Shown in pieces: positions 55,611 to 64,000 of a stretch of DNA of 64,000 nt (position 1 is its first letter; each line of letters starts with the position of its first letter). This DNA is from Paratrimastix pyriformis. Lineage: Eukaryota; Preaxostyla; Paratrimastigidae. Position numbers and translations under genes: made by a program. The notes beneath the pieces are model-generated. The model had not been told where the DNA came from. It saw nothing but the letters and a program-made list of their open reading frames with translations, and ran no database searches. The stretch covers positions 901,001 to 965,000 of the forward strand of contig JAPMOS010000001.1 of assembly GCA_027972325.1 (NCBI GenBank), written 5' to 3'.

Positions 55611-57073
55611 ATGCCGTTCTCCTTTGACTTCCACTCGACCACTAAGATCATTCTCGGCCCCAACAAGGTTGGCGTCATCGGCCAGGAGATCAAGAAGGAC
55701 CACATCACCAAGGTTCTCCTCACTGCTGGTGAGGGCTCCATTCGTCGGAATGGCGTGTATGATCGAGTGGTTGCTTCCCTCCAGGCGGCTGGCGTCGAGC
55801 ATGTCGATTTCTTCGGCATCCCTCCCAACCCTACTCTGGCCAAGGTGAATGAGGCCGTTCAGATTTGCAAGACTCAGGGGATTCAGGCCGTTCTCGCCGT
55901 TGGTGGTGGTTCGACCAACGACGCGTCCAAGGCCATTGCTGCGGTCCGCTTCTTTTGCACTTATCGGCTCAATCTTTTGGATGGCTTAGGGTGCCGTTAT
56001 GGAAGGCAACGTTTGGGATTGCTATCTTGGCAAAGCCGCGGCTCCCGAGAACAGCCTGCCCCTTTACACGGTTCTGACTATGAGTGTCTGTATTTTTCTT
56101 GGGGACTCCATCAACCCACTGTGAATGGGTGCATACCGACCGGGTTTTCATTTTTTTTGTTGCTTTCATTTTATATTCGTCTATGCTCATCAATTCGCCA
56201 TCGCCATCATTCTTCCTGACGCTTAGGGCACTGCGTCCGAGTACAATAACGGCAGTGTTGTCACCAACACCGAGACCAAGGAGAAGCGTCCCGCTTTCTT
56301 CGCCCATCCGCCCCGCGTCTCGATCATCGACCCCGTTGTTCAGGCCTCCCTTCCCTGGCGGCAGACTGTTGCCGGCAGCATTGACACGATCTCTCACCTG
56401 CTGGAGCAGTACATCGGCGCCAAGATGGAGGAGGTCCGCCACTGCCTTGGCTCTGTCGACTCAACTGCCTCCTTCTTCTCCCTCCGCAGGATGTCACTCT
56501 GAACCTGAACGTCGCCCTGCAGCGGTCCGTCATCACGGCCTGCACTGCCCTCCAGGGCCATGAGAGCGAGTATACCCCCCGCGCCAACCTTTGCTGGGCC
56601 GCCTCCCTGGGCCTCAACGGCATCGCCGGCTGCGGTCTTCCCCAGGATTGGAACGTCCACTGGGTCCGTTCGCAGCCCCGCCTCGTGCCGGCCGAACCTC
56701 ACCGCGCGCTTTGACCTCCTCTGCGTAGCTGGAGCACGTCGTTTCTGGCTTCTCTCCTCGCGTCACCCACGGCGAGGGCCTGGCCATCCTGACCGCCCCC
56801 TACATGCGCTGGGTCCACAAGAACATCCCTCACGCCCGGCCCAGCCTGGAGCGGTGGGCTCACGATCTCTACAACTGCGGTGTGGAGGAGGCCATCAACC
56901 GCCTCTCGGCCCAGTTTGTCGCCTGGGGCGCTCCCGCCTCCCTCCGTCAGGTGGGCATCGCCGAGGCGGATGTCCCTGAGCTTGCCCGCCTCTTCGCCGG
57001 CTACGGCTGCGAGTCCTCCGTCAAGAACCTGACCCAGGAGGATGCGCTCGAGGTCTACCGCGCGGCCTATTAA
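55611..57073 (+). CDS. Iron-containing alcohol dehydrogenase (BdhA/YqhD-like)
   Basis: NAD(P)H-dependent interconversion of aldehydes or ketones and alcohols, typically disposing of reducing power in fermentation. Five exons, about 390 residues. Motifs: N-terminal TKIILGPNKVGVIG, the cofactor loop LAVGGGSTNDASKAIA, metal ligands in SIDTISHLLEQYI (Asp, His) and in the LEHVVSGFSPRVTHGEGLA segment (two His). LPLYTVLTM and EKRPAFFAHPPR also fit the butanol-dehydrogenase branch. Introns use gtccgc, gtctgt, gtccgc and gtccgt, so the gene is fully adapted to the host even if its ancestor came from bacteria, as often proposed for anaerobic protists. Divergent with RhoGDI. Confidence 0.92.
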
Positions 57074-57256
57074 ATATCTCTTCCAAAATGGGACGAATGA
57101 GGATGTCCCTGTGCAACAATAATATTTCGATTTTGTGGTGACGCCTGCGCCTTGTTGTCCCAACCTCAGCGGGAGACACGCTGTGTCTGGCCCAAGCTCG
57201 TTCCGGTTCCGGTTTGTCGGCTTTGGCGGGGATTTTCATTGTGTTTGTGTTTTCAG

Positions 57257-58876
57257 ATGGACCCACGGACCAATTTGGTGGAGTATATTGTTTCCAAACG
57301 CGTTTCCTGTCTTTCATATCTCAAGCGTGCCCATGCGCATGATGGCACCAAATTGCTTTGGCTCAACTCGGTTTGGCTCCGACCCGATGATATTGTAAAT
57401 TGTGTGGGCCGGGAGACAAAGGCCAAACGGTTTGTGCGCCCCCCCCCCCCCCCCCCCCCTGCTGATGTTGTTGACATCTCATCTGACTCCACTCCGCCCA
57501 GAGTCCATCAATGGTTCTGCCTCGGTTATAGCCTGGCACCTCTGTTGCAGGCCCAGAGCGGCCCGTCTTTTGTGCGGGCCCTTGCCCAGCTCCTGGAGGA
57601 ATACGAGTACCACTTCGGCAACATCGCCTCGCAGGGGGTCCGCCGGCTCAAGGCCCGGCCCCGGGGCCTCGAGAAGCCCTCCGAGGCAGATCCCATCAAG
57701 CCCTGCATCGAGACGACCTCGCACGGGGTCTCGTTTGAGCACCTCCTCACCCCTGATGTGGTCCGTCGCGCGGTTGCCCCTCCCTGGCCCCCTCCCCCTC
57801 CCTCCCTCGCGCCTCTGACTGACTGCCCGAGGGCGCGCCCGGTTTGGCAGCCCGTGTACCTGGACTACCGCCACGTGGTGCTGGCCCTGTGCGACATGCT
57901 GACCCTGGTCTACCACCGGTTCCGAGACGACGGGTCGGCCCTGCCCGCCGTCAGCGAGGCCATCGCCCACATCGACGGGCGCCTGAAGGTCCCCCCAGGC
58001 CCTCGCACGCCCCCCGGCCCGCGCACCCCCGGCACGGCGGGCCTGCCCCCTACGTCCCTCCCGGGGATTCGGTGTGTAATCACCCGGATCTCGGTGCGGC
58101 TGTGGGGTGGGGTGGGGTTGGTGGGTGTGGCGACGGGGGCGCCGCAGCACCACTTCATCGGTCAGCTGAGCCGGGACATCACCGCGGTGGCCCTCAGCCA
58201 GGCCGCCGAGCAGTCCCGCGACGTGGATGCCGTCCTGGCCGCCTACTGCGTCCCCACGGCCCCGCCGCCCCTGACCGGCAGCAAGCAGGCGCCCCCACCC
58301 CCGCCCCGGAAGCAGCCCCCCGCCCCGGCCCCGGCCCGCGCCCCCGCCCCGGCCGACCTCCGACCACCGCCACGCGTCCTCCCGCCCTCATCGGCCCCCG
58401 CAGCAGCCGCGGCCCTCCCTCAGGGCGACACCCCAAGCGCCACGGCCACGGCCACCAGCGGGCCGCCCAGCGAGCCGCCCAGCGACACGGATGGTGACGA
58501 GGACGGGGCCGGGGACGCGCCCAGCGAGCCCGAGGACGTCGGCTTCACGGTGGTGCCCCTCTCGGTCGGCATCAGCGCCATTGGGCAGCAGCCCCCACAG
58601 CCCCAGCCCCAGCAGCCCCAACCCCAACCCCAACCCCAACCCCAACATCAGCCGGCCCCGACACCCGCAGGCCCACCTGCCACCGCGGCCGCCCCGGCGT
58701 CCGCCAGGCCCGCGGCCCCTCCCCGGGCGGCCCCCGCCTCCTCCACCCCTTCCGTCGCCCCCGCCCCAGCGGCCCCCCAGCGGCCGCCCCCGCCGTCTCG
58801 GGTGAGCCCTGCCGCCGCCTCCGAGAGGCCGCCCCCGCCCCCGCCCCGGGCGCCCCCACGCAACCCCTTCGGCTGA
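57257..58876 (+). CDS. Unrecognised helical protein with Pro/Gln-rich tail
   Basis: Starts MDPRTNLVEYIVSKRVSCL; four exons follow. The first half looks folded and helical: FVRALAQLLEEYEYHFGNIA, SQGVRRLKARP, VYLDYRHVVLALCDMLTLVY, AVSEAIAHIDGRLK and HFIGQLSRDITAVALSQAAE. The second half (from about 58255) is Pro/Ala/Gln-rich and disordered, with an acidic island (DTDGDEDGAGDAP) and a (CCCCAA)n-encoded Pro-Gln tract near 58610-58650. I do not recognise the family, although the helical half looks conserved enough for a profile search. The join at 57430-57505, across a C run, is the least certain. Same strand as the iron ADH, 183 bp downstream. Confidence 0.6.
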   Translation: MDPRTNLVEYIVSKRVSCLSYLKRAHAHDGTKLLWLNSVWLRPDDIVNCVGRETKAKRFVRPPPPPPPADVVDISSDSTPPRVHQWFCLGYSLAPLLQAQSGPSFVRALAQLLEEYEYHFGNIASQGVRRLKARPRGLEKPSEADPIKPCIETTSHGVSFEHLLTPDVVRRAVAPPWPPPPPSLAPLTDCPRARPVWQPVYLDYRHVVLALCDMLTLVYHRFRDDGSALPAVSEAIAHIDGRLKVPPGPRTPPGPRTPGTAGLPPTSLPGIRCVITRISVRLWGGVGLVGVATGAPQHHFIGQLSRDITAVALSQAAEQSRDVDAVLAAYCVPTAPPPLTGSKQAPPPPPRKQPPAPAPARAPAPADLRPPPRVLPPSSAPAAAAALPQGDTPSATATATSGPPSEPPSDTDGDEDGAGDAPSEPEDVGFTVVPLSVGISAIGQQPPQPQPQQPQPQPQPQPQHQPAPTPAGPPATAAAPASARPAAPPRAAPASSTPSVAPAPAAPQRPPPPSRVSPAAASERPPPPPPRAPPRNPFG

Positions 58877-59260
58877 CCAGCCATCCGCCCCGCGCTTCCC
58901 CTCCCTTCCCCTCCCTTCCCCTCCCTTTGTCCATACGCTCCGTGAATGTTACTCCAAACTGCCCAAACGAACGAAAACGAATGGACTGGGGTGGGATGGG
59001 ATGGGATGGAGGGGTGGGATGGGATGGGATGGAGGGTGGGTGGGAGCCAGCGATCCGAGATGGGGCGCCGGGGAGCGGGGAAAATGGATGGGGCCCGCAG
59101 GGGGCCCGAAGGAGGGGTGAGGGCGAGGGGTTGCGGGTGCGGGATGGCCATGCCGTGCCTGCGGCTCGGGTTCACGCTTGGGGCAGCGGATGCCGGGCCT
59201 GGCCGCGCATCGTGGTCGCGGCTTCCTCAGGCAGCAGCAGGGGATGGGGGACGGCCGTGG
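58877..59260. other. Tail-to-tail spacer before the repeat gene
   Basis: 384 bp with GATGGGATGG-type repeats (58990-59035) and CCCTTCCCCTCC at its left end. No gene seen. Confidence 0.5.
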
Positions 59261-62200
59261 TCACAGCTTCTTGGGTGGCGCCCGCCTGGACGCTGTGCGC
59301 CGCCCATCGGCAAGCCGAGCAGAAGGGAGATGTCAGGGCGGCACAGGGGGGGGGGGGGGGGGGGGCGAGGGCGGGGGCGAGGGCGGACTCTTGAGGACGA
59401 GGGAGGCCAGGTCGTCGGCCCCCTTGGTGAGGTCCATCTTGCGGCCCAGCCCCAGCCGGCCCAGGGCCGAGGCGAACTTGCTCGGCGGGGCAGCGGGCCC
59501 CTCGACCCGCACCGGGGGCGGCAGGGGGGGCGTCCGCCGCGGGGCGGCGGGAGGAGGGGAGGTGCTCGGAGGGGGAAAGGAGGCCGGAGGCGGGGATGGG
59601 GATGGGGCAGGGGAGGGAGAGGGAGCAGGGGCTGCTGGGGGCGCGGCAGCGGGTGGTGGGGGCTGAGGGCCAGTCGCGGCAGCGGGGTGGCCAGGGGGAG
59701 GCGGCGGCGGCGGCTTGGAGAGGGGCTGCGGGGGGGAGGCCCCGAGGCCTTCGACGGGTGCCGGCGGAGGGAGCGGCTACGGGAAGGAAGACGCGGCGAG
59801 GGGAGAGGCAGCGTCAGGGAGGAGCTGCGCGGGGAGCGACGGCAGACCGGAGATGCAGCCACGTTGCCGGACTCGCGGGCCTTCTTCTCGGCCTCCTCGC
59901 GGGCCACGCGCTCGGCCTCTTCGCGGACCACGCGCTCGGCCTCCTCGCGGGCCTTCTTCTCGGCCTCCTCGCGGGCCACACGCTCGGCCTCTTCGCGGGC
60001 CTTTTCGGCTTCTTCGCGGGCCTTTTCGGCCTCTTCGCGGGCCACGCGCTCGGCCTCCTCGCGGGCCTTTTCGGCCTCCTCGCGGGCCTTCTTCTCAGCC
60101 TCCTCGCGGGCCACACGCTCGGCCTCCTCGCGGGCCACACGCTCGGCCTCCTCGCGGGCCACGCGCTCGGCCTCCTCGCGGGCCACACGCTCGGCCTCCT
60201 CGCGGGCCACGCGCTCGGCCTCCTCGCGGGCCACGCGCTCGGCCTCCTCGCGGGCCACACGCTCGGCCTCCTCGCGGGCCTTCTTCTCGGCCTCCTCGCG
60301 GGCCACACGCTCGGCCTCTTCGCGGGCCTTTTCGGCTTCTTCGCGGGCCTTCTTCTCAGCCTCCTCGCGGGCCACACGCTCGGCCTCTTCGCGGGCCACG
60401 CGCTCGGCCTCCTCGCGGGCCACGCGCTCGGCCTCCTCGCGGGCCACGCGCTCGGCCTCCTCGCGGGCCACGCGCTCGGCCTCCTCGCGGGCCACACGCT
60501 CGGCCTCCTCGCGGGCCTTCTTCTCGGCCTCCTCGCGGGCCACACGCTCGGCCTCTTCGCGGGCCTTTTCGGCTTCTTCGCGGGCCTTTTCGGCCTCTTC
60601 GCGGGCCACGCGCTCGGCCTCCTCGCGGGCCTTTTCGGCCTCCTCGCGGGCCTTCTTCTCAGCCTCCTCGCGGGCCACACGCTCAGCCTCCTCGCGGGCC
60701 ACACGCTCGGCCTCCTCGCGGGCCACACGCTCGGCCTCCTCGCGGGCCACGCGCTCGGCCTCCTCGCGGGCCACGCGCTCGGCCTCCTCGCGGGCCACAC
60801 GCTCGGCCTCCTCGCGGGCCTTCTTCTCGGCCTCCTCGCGGGCCACACGCTCGGCCTCTTCGCGGGCCTTTTCGGCTTCTTCGCGGGCCTTCTTCTCAGC
60901 CTCCTCGCGGGCCACACGCTCGGCCTCCTCGCGGGCCACGCGCTCGGCCTCCTCGCGGGCCACGCGCTCGGCCTCCTCGCGGGCCACGCGCTCGGCCTCC
61001 TCGCGGGCCACGCGCTCGGCCTCCTCGCGGGCCACACGCTCGGCCTCCTCGCGGGCCTTCTTCTCGGCCTCCTCGCGGGCCACACGCTCGGCCTCTTCGC
61101 GGGCCTTTTCGGCTTCTTCGCGGGCCTTTTCGGCCTCTTCGCGGGCCACGCGCTCGGCCTCCTCGCGGGCCTTTTCGGCCTCCTCGCGGGCCTTCTTCTC
61201 GGCCTCCTCGCGGGCCACGCTCGGCCTCCTCGGGCCACGCTCGGCCTCCTCGCGGGCCACGCGCTCGGCCTCCTCGCGGGCCACACGCTCGGCCTCCTCG
61301 CGGGCCACGCGCTCGGCCTCCTCGCGGGCCACGCGCTCGGCCTCCTCGCGGGCCACACGCTCGGCCTCCTCGCGGGCCTTCTTCTCGGCCTCCTCGCGGG
61401 CCACACGCTCGGCCTCTTCGCGGGCCTTTTCGGCTTCTTCGCGGGCCTTCTTCTCAGCCTCCTCGCGGGCCACACGCTCGGCCTCTTCGCGGGCCACGCG
61501 CTCGGCCTCCTCGCGGGCCACGCGCTCGGCCTCCTCGCGGGCCACGCGCTCGGCCTCCTCGCGGGCCACGCGCTCGGCCTCCTCGCGGGCCACACGCTCG
61601 GCCTCCTCGCGGGCCTTCTTCTCGGCCTCCTCGCGGGCCACACGCTCGGCCTCTTCGCGGGCCTTTTCGGCTTCTTCGCGGGCCTTTTCGGCCTCTTCGC
61701 GGGCCACGCGCTCGGCCTCCTCGCGGGCCTTTTCGGCCTCCTCGCGGGCCTTCTTCTCAGCCTCCTCGCGGGCCACACGCTCGGCCTCCTCGCGGGCCTT
61801 TTCGGCCTCCTCGCGGGCCACACGCTCGGCCTCCTCGCGGGCCACGCGCTCGGCCTCCTCGCGGGCCACGCGCTCGGCCTCCTCGCGGGCCACGCTCGGC
61901 CTCCTCGCGGGCCTTCTTCTCGGCCTCCTCGCGGGCCACACGCTCGGCCTCTTCGCGGGCCTTTTCGGCTTCTTCGCGGGCCTTCTTCTCAGCCTCCTCG
62001 CGGGCCACGCTCGGCCTCCTCGCGGGCCGCGCTCGGCCTCCTCGCGGGCCACGCGCTCGGCCTCGCGGGCCACGCGCTCGGCCTCGCGGGCCACGCGCTC
62101 GGCCTCCTCGCGGGCCACGCTCGGCCTCCTCGCGGGCCTTCTTCTCGGCCTCGCGGGCCACGCTCGGCCTCTTCGCGGGCCTTTCGGCTTCGCGGGCCTT

Positions 62201-64000
62201 TTCGGCCTCTTCGCGGGCCACGCGCTCGGCCTCCTCGCGGGCCTTTCGGCCTCCTCGCGGGCCTTCTTCTCAGCCTCCTCGCGGGCCACACGCTCAGCCT
62301 CCTCGCGGGCCACGCTCGGCCTCGCGGGCCACGCTCGGCCTCTCGCGGGCCACGCGCTCGGCCTCCTCGCGGACGCGCTCGGCCTCCTCGCGGGCCACGC
62401 TCGGCCTCCTCGCGGGCCTTCTTCGGCCTCCTCGCGGGCCACGCTCGGCCTCTTCGGGCCTTTTCGGCTTCGCGGGCCTTCTTCTCGGCCTCCTCGCGGG
62501 CCACACGCTCGGCCTCTTCGCGGGCCGCTCGGCCTCGCGGGCCACGCGCTCGGCCTCTCGCGGGCCACGCGCTCGGCCTCTTCGCGGGCCTTCTTCTCGG
62601 CCTCCTCGCGGGCCACACGCTCGGCCTCTTCGCGGGCCTTTTCGGCTTCTTCGCGGGCCTTTTCGGCCTCTTCGCGGGCCACGCGCTCGGCCTCCTCGCG
62701 GGCCTTTCGGCCTCGCGGGCCTTCTTCTCGGCCTCCTCGGGCCACGCTCGGCCTCGCGGGCCGCGCTCGGCCTCCTCGCGGGCCTTCTTCTCGGCCTCCT
62801 CGCGGGCCACGCGCTCGGCCTCTTCGCGGGCCACACGCTCGGCCTCCTCGCGGGCCACACGCTCGGCCTCCTCGCGGGCCTTCTTCTCAGCCTCCTCGCG
62901 GGCCACGCGCTCGGCCTCCTCGCGGGCCTTTTCGGCCTCCTCGCGGGCCACACGCTCGGCCTCCTCGCGGGCCTTCTTCTCAGCCTCCTCGCGGGCCACG
63001 CGCTCGGCCTCTTCGCGGGCCTTTTCGGCCTCTTCGCGGGCCTTCTCGGCCTCCTCGCGGGCCTTCTTCTCGGCCTCCTCGCGGGCCACGCGCTCGGCCT
63101 CTTCGCGGGCCACACGCTCGGCCTCCTCGCGGGCCTTCTCGGCCTCTTCGCGGGCCTTCTTCTCGGCCTCCTTGCGGGCCACGCGCTCGGCCTCCTCGCG
63201 GGCCACGCGCTCGGCCTCCTCGCGGGCCTTTTCGGCCTCTTCGCGGGCCTTCTTCTCAGCCTCCTCGCGGGCCACGCGCTCGGCCTCCTCGCGGGCCACA
63301 CGCTCGGCCTCTTCGCGGGCCACGCGCTCGGCCTCCTCGCGGGCCACGCGCTCGGCCTCTTCGCGGGCCACGCGCTCGGCCTCTTCGCGGGCCACGCGCT
63401 CGGCCTCTTCGCGGGCCACGCGCTCGGCCTCTTCGCGGGCCACGCGCTCGGCCTCCTCGCGGGCCTTTTCGGCCTCTTCGCGGGCCTTCTTCTCAGCCTC
63501 TTCGCGGGCCACACGCTCGGCCTCCTCGCGGGCCTTCTTCTCAGCCTCCTCGCGGGCCTTTTCGGCCTCTTCGCGGGCCACGCGCTCGGCCTCTTCGCGG
63601 GCCACGCGCTCAGCCTCTTCGCGGGCCACGCGCTCAGCCTCTTCGCGGGCCACGCGCTCGGCCTCCTCGCGGGCCACGCGCTCGGCCTCCTCGCGGGCCA
63701 CGCGCTCGGCCTCCTCGCGGGCCTTTTCGGCCTCTTCGCGGGCCTTCTTCTCGGCCTCTTCGCGGGCCACACGCTCGGCCTCTTCGCGGGCCACACGCTC
63801 GGCCTCTTCGCGGGCCACGCGCTCGGCCTCCTCGCGGGCCTTCTTCTCAGCCTCTTCGCGGGCCACACGCTCGGCCTCTCCGCGAGCCTTCTCGGCCTCC
63901 TCGCGGGCCTTCTTCTCGGCCTCCTCGCGGGCCACACGCTCGGCCTCTTCGTGGGCCGCACGCTCGGCCTCCTCGCGGGCCACACGCTCGGCCTCCTCGC
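59261..64000 (-). CDS. Giant Glu/Ala/Arg coiled-coil repeat protein (3' part)
   Basis: The gene enters from the right edge, so the start is not in the window. From 64000 to about 59880 it is built of 24-bp units encoding REEAERVA or REEAEKKA and 21-bp units encoding REEAEKA, over 150 of them. This predicts a very long single helix or coiled coil. After the repeats come [10 protein letters not shown], a Pro/Ser/Arg linker, and a small non-repeat C-terminal part that reads [20 protein letters not shown] and [11 protein letters not shown], then a last short exon ending RRAPPKKL at 59261. Between about 61990 and 62760 the frame is lost and regained many times. Function unknown; similar helices act as cytoskeletal spacers. 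Confidence 0.65.
59880..64000 (-). repeat. 24/21-bp tandem repeat array with a higher-order period of about 540-564 bp
   Basis: On the plus strand the unit reads GCCTCCTCGCGGGCCACGCG with CTCG. The marker CTTTTCGGCTTCTTCGCGGG followed by a second CTTTTCGG recurs at 60001, 60565, 61105 and 61663, giving steps of 564, 540 and 558 bp. The right third (62760-64000) is less regular. Confidence 0.9.

Noticed and set aside
59227-63985. Alternate-frame ([14 protein letters not shown])n proteins across the array
   Set aside because: A 24-bp repeat without stops is open in several frames; only the E/A/R frame joins to non-repetitive C-terminal sequence and has a plausible helix.
1-64000. tRNA, rRNA, snRNA genes and CRISPR arrays
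   Set aside because: I scanned for tRNA T-loop-like GGTTCGA motifs and found only coding or intronic hits; direct repeats present are satellites without spacers.

Overview
The window is nuclear DNA of a microbial eukaryote. It is very GC-rich and gene-dense, and almost every gene is split by short GT-AG introns. The recognisable genes are eukaryotic housekeeping and signalling genes: CCT3, ARL3, ALG3, LSM2, PDS5, RhoGDI, a class I PI 3-kinase and an Iwr1 protein. They sit beside an iron-containing alcohol dehydrogenase of the kind common in anaerobic protists and a two-module FtsX-type permease. An anaerobic free-living flagellate such as Paratrimastix (Preaxostyla) would fit. That is inference from gene content; no rRNA or other marker in the window settles it.

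Layout, left to right: an exon of a left-running gene (99-217); F-box/LRR protein (557-1846, -); CCT3 (2393-4707, +); ARL3 (4900-5740, +); FtsX-like permease with about 17 exons (6223-12378, -); ALG3 mannosyltransferase (13063-15071, +); a chimeric protein with Di19-type zinc fingers, SR/FG-rich stretches and RNA polymerase II CTD-like heptads (15195-18418, -); nicotinate phosphoribosyltransferase (18531-20798, +); LSM2 (21013-21461, -); APRT (21532-22135, +); Iwr1/SLC7A6OS-like protein (22231-23841, -). A gene-poor island with lower GC follows (about 23.9-31.5 kb). It carries a PIF/Harbinger-type DNA transposon with terminal inverted repeats (25946-29906). To its right lie a RING/coiled-coil protein (31525-33016, +), an Ala/Pro-rich protein (33162-34757, -), a class I PI3K with adaptor-binding, Ras-binding, C2, helical and kinase domains (35242-43787, +), a small secreted protein (44247-44932, -), cohesin regulator PDS5 (45036-54232, +), RhoGDI (54581-55507, -), iron ADH (55611-57073, +), an unrecognised protein (57257-58876, +), and the 3' part of a giant Glu/Ala/Arg coiled-coil repeat gene that runs off the right edge (59261-64000, -).

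Organisation: genes mostly form head-to-head pairs, several with only about 70-110 bp between start codons (LSM2/APRT, zinc-finger/NAPRT, secreted/PDS5, RhoGDI/ADH). These shared promoter regions are AT-richer, and GC rises along the gene bodies. Introns are filled with micro- and minisatellites and long G or C runs. The 5' splice sites mostly read GTCYG or GTTTG rather than GTRAGT, and at least three introns appear to be GC-AG with a GCCCG start. Several apparent single-base frameshifts (PI3K, PDS5, the repeat gene) fall at short G/C runs or CGCG and may be assembly errors. There is no operon-like pathway; the links are thematic: nucleotide salvage (NAPRT, APRT), Rho and PI3K signalling, and RNA processing or Pol II factors (LSM2, Iwr1, CTD-heptad protein).
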